The notes under the pieces are model-generated. The model worked only from the letters and a program-made list of their open reading frames with translations, was not told the origin of the DNA and searched no databases. This document shows, one piece after another, positions 1 through 7,940 of a stretch of DNA of 64,000 nucleotides (position 1 is its first letter; each line of letters begins with the position of its first letter). Made by a program: the position numbers and the translations under genes. The DNA is taken from positions 1 to 64,000 of the forward strand of contig CAYVHV010000014.1 of the NCBI GenBank assembly GCA_964451305.1. Direction: 5' to 3'. This stretch comes from SHLQ01 sp964451305. Lineage in GTDB: Bacteria; Actinomycetota; Acidimicrobiia; Acidimicrobiales; SHLQ01.

Positions 1-2
1 CC

Positions 3-584
3 TCGTACGCAGCCTCGCTGACCGAAGATGTGTCTCGCATGGACATCTACAACCGGTTGCTGAAAGACCGCATCGTCTTCCTCGGCACCGACGTCAACGA
101 TGAGATCGCGAACTTCATCACCGCGCAGATGCTCCACCTCGAGAGCCAAGACCCAGAGCGCGATATCTGGTTGTACATCAACTCGCCAGGTGGCTCGGTC
201 ACCTCGGGTATGGCGATCTACGACACGATGCAGTTCGTCAGCCCCGACGTCGGCACCATCTGCATGGGCCTCGGCGCATCGATGGGACAGTTCCTCCTCG
301 GCGCAGGCGCCAAGGGCAAGCGCTTCGCTCTGCCACACGCACGCATCATGATGCACCAGCCACTCGGCGGTGTTCAGGGCCAGGCATCAGATATTGCGAT
401 CCAGGCAGATCAGATGGGCAAGACCAAGAAGCTGCTTCAGGCGCTCATTGCCGAGCACACCGGTCAAACCTTCGAACAGATCGAAGCCGACTCCGATCGC
501 GACCGCTGGTTCACCGCAGCCGAAGCCAAGGAATACGGCATCATCGACGAGGTCATCACCTCCCGTGGAGACATCACCAAGTAA
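3..584 (+). CDS. clpP: ATP-dependent Clp protease proteolytic subunit (ClpP1-like), 5' end outside window
   Basis: Serine peptidase subunit that forms the proteolytic barrel of the Clp protease and degrades proteins fed in by ClpX or ClpC. The frame is open to the left edge of the window, and a GTG at 30 would give 184 residues, shorter than the usual 195-210. The real start is therefore probably upstream and the gene is partial here. Visible family motifs are DIYNRLLKDRI, the nucleophilic Ser in GASMGQFLL, the His in MMHQPLGG and the C-terminal DSDRDRWFTAAEAKEYG. The GASMGQFLL and IQADQ pattern resembles actinobacterial ClpP1 more than ClpP2. It converges on rpe. A hairpin with a T-run follows directly. 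Confidence 0.95.
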   Translation, partial: SYAASLTEDVSRMDIYNRLLKDRIVFLGTDVNDEIANFITAQMLHLESQDPERDIWLYINSPGGSVTSGMAIYDTMQFVSPDVGTICMGLGASMGQFLLGAGAKGKRFALPHARIMMHQPLGGVQGQASDIAIQADQMGKTKKLLQALIAEHTGQTFEQIEADSDRDRWFTAAEAKEYGIIDEVITSRGDITK

Positions 585-620
585 TTCGCAAGCGGCTCCG
601 CCGCTGGTTTTTTTGCGAAT
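584..620 (+). terminator. intrinsic terminator of clpP, nested hairpin
   Basis: AGCGGC and GCCGCT (591-596 and 600-605) form a six-pair stem with a TCC loop, followed by GG and seven T (608-614). An outer pair, ATTCGCA (584-590) with TGCGAAT (614-620), encloses both the inner stem and the T-run. The inner stem plus T-run is a classical rho-independent terminator. Confidence 0.75.
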
Positions 621-638
621 GACGTTGGTGATCCTGTT

Positions 639-653
639 CTCCCCTTCGGGGAG
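639..653. repeat. short hairpin between clpP and rpe
   Basis: CTCCCC and GGGGAG pair around a TTC loop. There is no T-run after it. It lies between the clpP terminator and the larger inverted repeat that covers the rpe stop codon, so it may add to transcription blocking between the convergent genes. Confidence 0.4.
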
Positions 654-710
654 CGTTCAAGCGGCACGCAGCCTGAACGCCGGAGGCGGTGTTTGCTGTC
701 CTGCTCACCT

Positions 711-765
711 ACCGAAATTTGAAGGCTGATGGTTCTGTAAGGACCAAGACTCTTCAAATTTCGGT
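711..765. terminator. long inverted repeat at the rpe 3' end
   Basis: ACCGAAATTTGAAG (711-724) is the exact reverse complement of 752-765, giving 14 perfect pairs with a 27-base loop. The loop itself can pair GGTTC with GGACC. The right arm reaches the first base of the rpe stop codon on the minus strand. There is no T-run on either side, so a terminator or 3'-end protecting role is inferred from position between two converging genes. Confidence 0.5.
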
Positions 766-1436
766 TACTGGGCGGCTTCGGCCTTTGCTCGTAGGTCGGC
801 TACGCCCTCGGCGAGCGAGTCATAACGGAAGAGCGCGCTGCCGCTGATGAGGACGTTGGCGCCCGCTCCGGCCGCGCCCGCAATGGTGTCTGCGCTGATG
901 CCGCCATCGACCTCGATGTCGACATCATGACCACCGGCGTCGAGCATGGTCCGGCACGCAGCGATCTTTGGCTCCATCGTTTGGATGTACTTCTGGCCAC
1001 CGAAACCAGGGTTGACCGTCATGATCAACACCATCTCGACCAAGTCGAGGACGTGCTCGATCTCAGACAACGGAGTCGACGGATTTAGCGCCACCGCCGC
1101 GCTGCCGCCGAGATCGGCCACGTTCGCGAGCGTGCGGTGCAGATGCTTCGACGTTTCCGCGTGGACGATCAGCAGGTCACAACCAGCGTCGATGTATTGT
1201 TTCGCCATGAGATCGGGGTCAGCGACCATCAGGTGGGCCTCGAATCGCACGTCGGTGTGCGGCCGACACGCAGCGATTACGTCGGGGCCAAAGGTGAGGT
1301 TGGGAACGAAGTTGCCGTCCATCACATCCCATTGGATGCGATCGACGCCAGCGTCTCCCAGACGGCGGCACTCCTCTCCGAGGTTGGAGAAGTCGGCGGG
1401 AAGGACGGAGGGCACAATTTCGATCCGGCGTGTCAT
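765..1436 (-). CDS. rpe: ribulose-phosphate 3-epimerase
   Basis: Cytosolic epimerase interconverting D-ribulose 5-phosphate and D-xylulose 5-phosphate in the pentose phosphate pathway. The 223 residues match the usual family length. Motifs in order are SVLPADF (10-16), the metal and acid-base segment WDVMDGNFVPN (about 36-46), FEAHLMV, VNPGFGGQ and the second catalytic Asp in VDGGI. The ATG at 1436 has no ribosome-binding site. TAGATT lies six bases before it on the minus strand (1443-1448), so the transcript is probably leaderless. It diverges from the TrmA-family gene, 45 bases away. Confidence 0.95.
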   Translation of the reverse strand: MTRRIEIVPSVLPADFSNLGEECRRLGDAGVDRIQWDVMDGNFVPNLTFGPDVIAACRPHTDVRFEAHLMVADPDLMAKQYIDAGCDLLIVHAETSKHLHRTLANVADLGGSAAVALNPSTPLSEIEHVLDLVEMVLIMTVNPGFGGQKYIQTMEPKIAACRTMLDAGGHDVDIEVDGGISADTIAGAAGAGANVLISGSALFRYDSLAEGVADLRAKAEAAQ

Positions 1437-1481
1437 GTCTCGAATCTAGGGGACTGGAACCGCAACGCCTATATTGCGATG
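1437..1481. promoter_or_regulatory. divergent leaderless promoters, rpe and TrmA-family gene
   Basis: On the minus strand TAGATT (1443-1448) stands six bases before the rpe ATG. On the plus strand TATATT (1470-1475) stands six bases before a GTG at 1482. The two -10 boxes are only 21 bases apart, so polymerase at one promoter should block the other. Assignment is from hexamer and spacing only. Confidence 0.55.
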
Positions 1482-2720
1482 GTGACGAGCGAGCCAGCAC
1501 TGACAGAGATCGAGGTTCGGGTCATCCGCCCAGCCAACGGGGGTGCGGGCGTCGGACAAGACGCGCACGGCCGGACGACCTTCTGCGAAGGTGCACTTCC
1601 AGGCGAGCGGGTGCGCGTTGGGCTGACCCAAGAGAAGAAGCGTTTCGCTCGCGGCATCGTGACCGAAGTCCTCGAACCAGCCGACGACCGCATCTACGCC
1701 CAGTGTCCGACACATCATGTGGGATGCGGGGGCTGCGACATGGCCCACGGCAACGACGACATCCAACGAACGGTTAAAGCGCACGTCGTGCGCGATGCGC
1801 TCTCGAGAATCGGCCGGGTCGATCCCGAGACGATCGAACGCTCGTGGCTCGGATTCACCGAACCGGCAAAACCCGGCTGGTACCGGACGACCGCTCGGCT
1901 CGCCGTGGCTCGAGACCGAATTGGGTATCGAGCAGCCCGAAGCCATGACGTCGTCGACGTGACGGCATGTGGCGTAGTGCACCCGTTGGTCGAAGAGGTC
2001 GTTCTCGATGGCCGCTTTCCGAAGGAGAGTGGCCCTGAGGTCATGATTCGGGCGAGCCATGCCACGGGTGAACGCATGGTCATCGTCGACGGCTCCACCA
2101 ACGGGGTGTCTGTGCCAGCCGACGTCACGCTCGTGAGCCAGGCACAGATCGACGCCGGAGCCGACATCTCGATCGTCGAAGACGCGGGCGGCCGGTCATT
2201 CGTTATTTCGGCCGGATCGTTCTTCCAAGCCGGCCCGACGGTAGCGACCGACCTCGTCGCTGCGGTCTCGGCAGCAGCCGGTGACCTGACCGGACGTGCG
2301 GTCGTCGACGCCTACTCCGGTGTTGGCCTGTTCGCTGGCACCGTCGCTGCGGCCAGTAATTCCCTGACCGCCGTCGAGCTCTCGTCCAGCTCGATTCGCG
2401 ATGCTCGTCGAAACCTTGAGGATCAACGACTCTCCGGACAGCGGATCGACATCGTCGAGTCCGCTGTCGAAGATTGGGACGCAACACCCGCAGAAGTCGT
2501 CATCGCCGATCCATCTCGAGCTGGACTCGGTGCCGAGGGGGTCGAAAGCCTGCTGCGGTGTCGAGCGGAGCGGTTCATCCTCGTATCGTGCGACACCGGA
2601 TCGTTCGGGCGCGACGCAGGATTGCTTCGGAACGCTGGCTACGAGCTCGACTCGGTGCGGCTCGTCGACGCATTCCGCGACACCAGCCACGTCGAAACCA
2701 TCGCCGCGTTTACCCGCTGA
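1482..2720 (+). CDS. TrmA/RlmD-family (uracil-5-)-methyltransferase
   Basis: SAM-dependent methyltransferase making 5-methyluridine in rRNA or tRNA. The N-terminal 60 residues look like a TRAM RNA-binding domain (IEVRVIRPANGGAGVG). A four-cysteine iron-sulfur site is visible as a Cys in QCPTHHV, the CGGC pair, and a later Cys in TACGVVHP, as in RumA/RlmD. The methylase part has DAYSGVGLF (SAM binding), VIADPSRAGL and the catalytic Cys in VSCDTGSFGRD. I prefer GTG 1482 because TATATT lies exactly six bases upstream. ATG 1479 is the alternative. A longer frame continuing upstream to 1137 runs across rpe and is rejected. Whether the target is rRNA or tRNA cannot be told from sequence. Confidence 0.88.
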   Translation: MTSEPALTEIEVRVIRPANGGAGVGQDAHGRTTFCEGALPGERVRVGLTQEKKRFARGIVTEVLEPADDRIYAQCPTHHVGCGGCDMAHGNDDIQRTVKAHVVRDALSRIGRVDPETIERSWLGFTEPAKPGWYRTTARLAVARDRIGYRAARSHDVVDVTACGVVHPLVEEVVLDGRFPKESGPEVMIRASHATGERMVIVDGSTNGVSVPADVTLVSQAQIDAGADISIVEDAGGRSFVISAGSFFQAGPTVATDLVAAVSAAAGDLTGRAVVDAYSGVGLFAGTVAAASNSLTAVELSSSSIRDARRNLEDQRLSGQRIDIVESAVEDWDATPAEVVIADPSRAGLGAEGVESLLRCRAERFILVSCDTGSFGRDAGLLRNAGYELDSVRLVDAFRDTSHVETIAAFTR

Positions 2721-2828
2721 GCGCGTAAACCGTCTGGGTCGGATTGCCCATAAAGCTCCAGCCGCTCCGGTTCTACTCTCGTACACAGGTGCCCTTGGGT
2801 ACACGAGTGTTGGGAACAAGAACCTTCG

Positions 2829-5800
2829 GTGTTTCGTTTTTTTGTCGATTCGGATTCTGCAGAGCGCGACGATGGTCGCGCCCTCGCGGTGTCAATCGAA
2901 CGCGAAGATGCAACAATCGCTGACCTTGCAGTCGCGCTCTCGCTGCCCGAATCGGCGCTCGTCATCGACGGCGTCGTCCACCTCGCCGAAGTACGGCTGA
3001 GCGAGGTGTCGTTGGTCGAGGGGTCGCGCGTGAGTCCCCTGGGCCCACGCCAAGCCACCCGCTCGGGCATTGGTCGGTCATGGGTTGGAGTGGCCGGTGG
3101 GCCACATGCTGGCGTGGTCAAGCGCATGGACGCCGACGGATCGGTCACGATCGGCCGCGGTTCGATGAACGACCTCGATATCGACAACACGAGCGTCTCG
3201 GCGGTCCACGCAGTCGTCGAGAAGCGAAGCTCGGGAATGACCGTCACCGACCATGACTCGACGAACGGCACATGGGTGAATGGTCGGCCCATCACAAAGA
3301 CCACCTCGCTGGCATCTGGACAACCGGCGCGAATCGGCTCTTCGATCGTCGAGTTCATCGAGATTGATTCGACAGACAAACCGCTCGCTACCAGCGTTGC
3401 TCACGCCGAGACCGCTGGTCGGGTGTTGTTCAATCGGCCGCCCCGCGGACCGGTCGCACGAGCCCCGGACCTCGTCGCCGTCCCCGAAGCACTGCCCGAG
3501 CGAGAGAACCCAACGCTGCGGCTCGTTTCGCTACTCGTTCCGATCCTGCTCGCCGTCGTGATGGTCGTTGCATTGGATTCGTTCCGGTTCGCACTCTTCG
3601 CGCTGCTTTCACCGTTGATGGTTCTCGGCAATTGGCTCTCGAACCGACGCACGGTCAAGAAGGAACGAAGCGGCGATGTCGGGAATCGTCGATCGGCGCT
3701 CCAGAAGCTCCGCAAAGAGCTCGAGCACGCCGAACGCACAGAACGAAACCGGCGTAGTCAACGCGGTCCGGGCTTGCTCGAAGTTCGTCGACGGATCGAA
3801 CTGCCATCGAATCGGCTCTGGGAACGGCGCCTCGATGCCCCCGACGCGCTCACCATGCGACTCGGCATGGGAACCGTGCAGTGGAGTCCAACGGTGACCC
3901 CGCAAATAGATGGTTCGAACGACGAGGATCGTGACGAAGAACTCGACGAGATCTTGTCGGGGGTGACAACCCTCGATGACGTTGAAGTCCTCACCGACCT
4001 TCGCGTCGGACCCATTGGATTCACTGGCCACATGGGTGACGCGCGCAACGCTGCTCGATCCGGGGTTTTGCAGCTCGCAACACATCATGGACCGGCCGAC
4101 CTCGACATCACGATCCTGACCACTAGCGACAACCTCGAGGACTGGCGTTGGGCGCAGTGGCTACCGCACACCACCGACAGTAATGGTGGGCTACGAATCT
4201 TCACCGACGATCAGCACGTCGACTACGTGGCGCGCCTTCTCGAGAACGCTGACGAACGCAAGCGTGACACCGACGCCGCTCTCAACCCGGCCGTTCTGTT
4301 GGTCGTCGACGACCTCGATGCGCTGCATCGCAAGTCCAGTCCGCTCCGTCAACTGCTCGAGCGCACCGAGCAAAACATCTTCGCGATGGTTATCGCTCCG
4401 GTGCGCGACCAGCTGCCTGCCTCGATAGCAACCGTGATTCACGTCGATGGGGTCGATGGTGAGTTCGAGCTAACCCGACCATCGGACCCAGCCATCCATG
4501 AGACCGGGATTATCGACGGCCTCTCCAGCGAGGTCGCGTCCGATATTGCGCGCTCGATGGCCCGCTTCGAAGACCCTGAACTCGAGTCGGCAGGAGGGGC
4601 GTTGCCAGCACGAGTTACCGCGCGTGACATCTTCCCAGAATCGATGTTCGACGACATGGCCAGTGATGCCGTCACGCGACGCTGGATCTTGGGCACTCGG
4701 GGCAACGAGCTGACGATGCCCATCGGAATCTCCGAAACCGGTCTGTTCACGGTCGATCTCATCGACGACGGACCCCATGGATTAATCGCTGGCACCACCG
4801 GAGCTGGAAAGTCAGAACTTCTCCGGACCGCCGTGCTTGGAATCGCCACCAACCATGGTCCAGACGACGTGGTCTTTGTGCTCATCGACTACAAGGGCGG
4901 CTCAGCATTCGACGCATGCGCGGCACTCCCACACGTCGTGGGGGTTGTGACAGACCTCGACGATCACCTCGCCGAGCGGGCTTTGCAGTCGCTCGAAGCC
5001 GAACTTCATCACCGAGAATCCATGCTCCGCCGGGCATCGATGGCCGACATTGGCGAGTATCGGGCCTCGGGATCCACAGACGGGCCACTTCCTCGCCTGG
5101 TCGTCGTCATCGATGAATTCGCAACCTTGCGCAGCGAACTTCCAGAATTCGTCAAGTCCCTCGTCGGCATCGCGCAACGAGGGCGAAGCCTGGGCGTTCA
5201 TCTCATCCTCGCCACACAACGTCCGTCGGGAGCCGTCGACGCGAACATCCGCGCTAATACGAACCTGCGGATTGCACTGCGAGTGCAAGACGCCTCAGAT
5301 TCAACCGACGTGATCGACGATCCTCGTGCCGCCAGAATTTCGCGCACCGCTCCGGGACGCGCCTATGTTCGCCGCGGCGATGGTGACGTCGCAGCAGTAC
5401 AGACCGCATACCTTTCCGGCTCGGCCGAATCCGACGGCCCAGCGGTGCGGGTAGGAGAGATTCTGCTCGGGGGATCACCGCCAGCCTTCCCGCTCGACCC
5501 TCCCGGGGGAGAAGACACCGATCTCCAGCAGCTGGTCGACACGATTTGTCGTGCAGCCATCGATCACGACGCGCCTCGACGACCGTGGCTCGAAGAACTC
5601 CCATCACATATTGCTGACCCTGAAGAACTCCGGTTACTCGAAGCAGGCGACAACGCCCACGTCGTTCTCGCCGTTGGAGATGACCCGATGCAACAGCGTC
5701 GCGTCACCCGCGGTTGGAACCTCGACGATGGGAACCTCGCTGTTATTGGAAAGGCTGGGAGCGGAGTAACCACCGCGCTACGAAGCGCCATTACGGCGCT

Positions 5801-7034
5801 CGGCGCAGCCCAGAACGATCGGCCGCTGTGGGTATTTCCTATCGACCACGGCACGGGTGGACTCGACGGAGTCGACAGCTTCGCGCACGTCTCGGACCTC
5901 ATTGCCGGAACCAGCGAAGCGCGTCAGGCACGACTGCTTCAGTTTCTCTCGACGACGCTCGACGAACGCCGGGCCCAACAGGGAAACCTCGGCGACCTCC
6001 CATTGATCGTCGTGGCGATCGACGGATGCGGCCCCTTTGGCGACGCCAACGACGTCGAGTCGGGAACAGCGAATGGCGAGTTGCTCGCCCGCATTAGCCG
6101 CGATGGCCCGATGGTCGGGATCTACATGATCGTTGGTGCTCGCTCTGAGCAAGAAATCCCGCGTCCGATGCGCCGGTTCTTCCACCAGACGATCGTGCTC
6201 GAGCAATCAAATCCCCGTTCGTACGCTGATCTGGGAATCTCCACCAAGAATCTTCCGACCTTCGTGCCGGGTCGGGCGCTCTTCGACGCAACCCCGATGG
6301 TCGCCCAGATCATCGACTGGGAATGGTCAGCGCGCAACGGAGCTGTCGAGGTCACAACCGTGACCGAACCGCCATCGATGGATGGCCTCGCACGCGATAT
6401 CGGACGAAGCGGGCTACCGGCGGCCAAGATCGACCATGACCTCACCATCCCGTTCGGGATGTCCGACAACACCCGCGCTGCGGCCACCCTAAAACTCCGA
6501 ACCGGAGAACACTGCCTTATCGCCGGTCCGAGCCGAAGCGGCCGCACCAACACCCTTCGTGTCATCGCATCCCAATTGCGCGACGCCGACCGGTCACTCG
6601 TTCTCGTCGGGATCACCCCGTCCTTTGGATCACCGCTGCTCTCCGAAGGTGTCTTCGATGCGGGAGGAAGCCCAGAGGACCTCGAGAAGGTGCTCCAAAC
6701 CAGTGGTGAAGAAGAGCGTCGTTGGGTCATCCTCGTCGATGATGCGGATGGATTCGATCTCGAGAGTGGTGCCCTGTACGAGATTGCTCGCAAGAATCCG
6801 GCAAACGTGACCATCATTGCGGCGGCCCGATCGTCGAGCCTTCGACAGAGCTACGGGCATTGGACCCGTTTTGTGCGTGCCTCAGGCACCGGAATTCTTT
6901 TGCAACCCGATCCGTCGCTCGACGGGGAACTCCTCGGCGTCCGGCTCCCTCGAGGGCAACGCTTCGACGACATTGCCGGGCGTGGCTATCTGGTTCGTTC
7001 AGGCAACACCGAGATCGTCCAAGTCGCGCACTGA
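2829..7034 (+). CDS. essC: type VII secretion FtsK/SpoIIIE ATPase with FHA domain (EssC/EccC-like)
   Basis: Membrane-anchored motor that exports WXG100-type proteins. The 1401 residues follow the EssC plan. An N-terminal region of about 75 residues of unclear fold comes first. An FHA domain follows (about 85-178, with IGRGSMNDL, SAVHAVVE and STNGTWVNG). Two membrane segments lie at about 230-248 and 253-270, then three FtsK-type modules. Module 1 has an intact Walker A GTTGAGKS (about 656-663) and Walker B VVVIDEFA (about 759). In module 2 (GKAGSGVTT, about 974) and module 3 (GPSRSGRTN, about 1232) the Walker lysine is replaced by V and R, so only module 1 should be a canonical ATPase. The start is a GTG with a weak ribosome site. 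The WXG100-like gene follows 204 bases later. Confidence 0.88.
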   Translation: MFRFFVDSDSAERDDGRALAVSIEREDATIADLAVALSLPESALVIDGVVHLAEVRLSEVSLVEGSRVSPLGPRQATRSGIGRSWVGVAGGPHAGVVKRMDADGSVTIGRGSMNDLDIDNTSVSAVHAVVEKRSSGMTVTDHDSTNGTWVNGRPITKTTSLASGQPARIGSSIVEFIEIDSTDKPLATSVAHAETAGRVLFNRPPRGPVARAPDLVAVPEALPERENPTLRLVSLLVPILLAVVMVVALDSFRFALFALLSPLMVLGNWLSNRRTVKKERSGDVGNRRSALQKLRKELEHAERTERNRRSQRGPGLLEVRRRIELPSNRLWERRLDAPDALTMRLGMGTVQWSPTVTPQIDGSNDEDRDEELDEILSGVTTLDDVEVLTDLRVGPIGFTGHMGDARNAARSGVLQLATHHGPADLDITILTTSDNLEDWRWAQWLPHTTDSNGGLRIFTDDQHVDYVARLLENADERKRDTDAALNPAVLLVVDDLDALHRKSSPLRQLLERTEQNIFAMVIAPVRDQLPASIATVIHVDGVDGEFELTRPSDPAIHETGIIDGLSSEVASDIARSMARFEDPELESAGGALPARVTARDIFPESMFDDMASDAVTRRWILGTRGNELTMPIGISETGLFTVDLIDDGPHGLIAGTTGAGKSELLRTAVLGIATNHGPDDVVFVLIDYKGGSAFDACAALPHVVGVVTDLDDHLAERALQSLEAELHHRESMLRRASMADIGEYRASGSTDGPLPRLVVVIDEFATLRSELPEFVKSLVGIAQRGRSLGVHLILATQRPSGAVDANIRANTNLRIALRVQDASDSTDVIDDPRAARISRTAPGRAYVRRGDGDVAAVQTAYLSGSAESDGPAVRVGEILLGGSPPAFPLDPPGGEDTDLQQLVDTICRAAIDHDAPRRPWLEELPSHIADPEELRLLEAGDNAHVVLAVGDDPMQQRRVTRGWNLDDGNLAVIGKAGSGVTTALRSAITALGAAQNDRPLWVFPIDHGTGGLDGVDSFAHVSDLIAGTSEARQARLLQFLSTTLDERRAQQGNLGDLPLIVVAIDGCGPFGDANDVESGTANGELLARISRDGPMVGIYMIVGARSEQEIPRPMRRFFHQTIVLEQSNPRSYADLGISTKNLPTFVPGRALFDATPMVAQIIDWEWSARNGAVEVTTVTEPPSMDGLARDIGRSGLPAAKIDHDLTIPFGMSDNTRAAATLKLRTGEHCLIAGPSRSGRTNTLRVIASQLRDADRSLVLVGITPSFGSPLLSEGVFDAGGSPEDLEKVLQTSGEEERRWVILVDDADGFDLESGALYEIARKNPANVTIIAAARSSSLRQSYGHWTRFVRASGTGILLQPDPSLDGELLGVRLPRGQRFDDIAGRGYLVRSGNTEIVQVAH

Positions 7035-7072
7035 TCTGTTTCGTCCCATCACGGGACTGACGTGTCGATCCC

Positions 7073-7112
7073 GAGAACATCGCTGAACGCCCGCGCGTTT
7101 AGCGATGTTCTT
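7073..7112. terminator. hairpin after the EssC-like gene
   Basis: AGAACATCGCT (7074-7084) and AGCGATGTTCT (7101-7111) are perfect 11-base complements around a 16-base loop, 40 bases after the stop codon. There is no long T-run, only TT. It probably ends or punctuates the ATPase transcript before the separately started WXG gene. Confidence 0.5.
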
Positions 7113-7153
7113 GAGCGTGTGCGCTCCGCCCGTTCGCTCACCCGATTTGGATG

Positions 7154-7180
7154 TTGACCATTTGAATGGCACATTAGGTA
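7154..7180 (+). promoter_or_regulatory. putative promoter of the WXG100-like gene
   Basis: TTGACC (7154-7159) is followed after 15 bases by TAGGTA (7175-7180). The -35 box is good and the -10 box is imperfect. It lies between the upstream hairpin and a strong ribosome site at 7225-7230, so the WXG gene can be expressed apart from its ATPase. Confidence 0.35.
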
Positions 7181-7238
7181 TCGAAACAGCATGAAACGTT
7201 ACAACGCGTAGCGTCGTACTACGAAGGAGAGTCTTCTC

Positions 7239-7739
7239 ATGGGTGCATCGTTTATTGGCGGCAATCTTGAATCGTTGGGTCAGGTAGCAACGCGGTTGCA
7301 TGAATCTGGTGACAAGGCACTGCAAACAACCGATGGAGCGCACGCGGCAGCGCAGCGATTGACCGAAGCGATCGATGGGTCCATGGGCGAGCTCCTCACA
7401 CAATTTGGAAACGTGGCGGGCGACCTCAGTGCCGACATTTCCCAGGCACACGAGCAGTTGCGGGCAGCCGACTGGCAGGGATCGTCATATGAGAACGCGG
7501 TCACGATCAAGGGCGACCTTCAAGCGCAGGTCGAACGAGTGCTCGCTGATGCCACCGCGAACTTGGAGGCCGAAAAAGTTGCGTTCGTCGGGCGAGCTGA
7601 AGCCTTGGTGGAGCAGGTGCAAGTGCAGTTCGGCGCGGTGATGGCGAACGTTCAAGGTGAATACGCGGCACTGGCCGATGCGTCAACTCGCACCATGGAG
7701 AATCTCGAAGCTGCCGATCAGACGATTCGCCTCGGGTGA
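7239..7739 (+). CDS. WXG100-like secreted substrate
   Basis: Small, almost wholly helical protein of 166 residues, likely exported by the EssC-like ATPase next door. WQG at residues 79-81 is the hallmark turn of the WXG100 helical hairpin, followed by SSYENA. The first 75 residues and the region after the turn read as amphipathic Ala/Gln/Glu-rich helices. The C-terminal half continues as a long helix, making the protein about 65 residues longer than standard WXG100 proteins. No clear YxxxD/E export motif follows the turn. The start is firm: AAGGAG lies eight bases before the ATG. No second WXG partner, EccB, EccD, EccE or mycosin gene is present nearby. Confidence 0.75.
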   Translation: MGASFIGGNLESLGQVATRLHESGDKALQTTDGAHAAAQRLTEAIDGSMGELLTQFGNVAGDLSADISQAHEQLRAADWQGSSYENAVTIKGDLQAQVERVLADATANLEAEKVAFVGRAEALVEQVQVQFGAVMANVQGEYAALADASTRTMENLEAADQTIRLG

Positions 7740-7790
7740 ATCGGTCGACGGGTTGTCAGGAGTGACCGCGCGGTAACCAGTCGCTATATC

Positions 7791-7820
7791 GGCTGAGCGC
7801 TCAGCCCGTTTCGATTTGTC
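7791..7820 (+). terminator. terminator after the WXG100-like gene
   Basis: GGCTGAGCGCTCAGCC (7791-7806) is a perfect 16-base palindrome. It can fold as a six-pair stem with a GCGC loop and is followed by a T-rich stretch (CGTTTCGATTTG). It lies about 50 bases after the stop codon. Confidence 0.5.
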
Positions 7821-7832
7821 GATGCGTAGAAA

Positions 7833-7879
7833 TTGGCAGACGGATGATTTGCCAAATGTCACACTTACCGTGCTACTTT
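7833..7879 (+). promoter_or_regulatory. promoter and operator-like repeat before the acyl-CoA synthetase operon
   Basis: TTGCCA (7849-7854) and an extended -10, TGCTACTTT with TACTTT at 7874-7879, form a plausible promoter with a wide 19-base spacer. An inverted repeat TTGGCA (7833-7838) and TGCCAA (7850-7855) covers the -35 box, a position suited to a repressor such as a TetR-type acyl-CoA sensor. No regulator gene is adjacent, so the regulator is unknown. Confidence 0.4.
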
Positions 7880-7940
7880 CCGAGTCCACGTTCCCCCATT
7901 GTCGGGGAACCTATTGAAACTCTTGGGGGAGGGCCCACGC

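Noticed and set aside
1137..1478. Upstream extension of the TrmA-family gene through rpe
   Set aside because: It would overlap nearly the whole rpe 5' half on the other strand, lacks family similarity, and leaves the promoter boxes inside a gene.
7033..7240. Insertion-sequence end from the inverted repeat after the EssC-like gene
   Set aside because: There is no matching distant copy, no transposase and no target duplication. A transcript-end hairpin explains it.
2829..7739. Complete ESX-type secretion system
   Set aside because: Genes before and after are housekeeping or lipid genes and no EccB, EccD, EccE or mycosin is present, so only a two-gene locus can be claimed.
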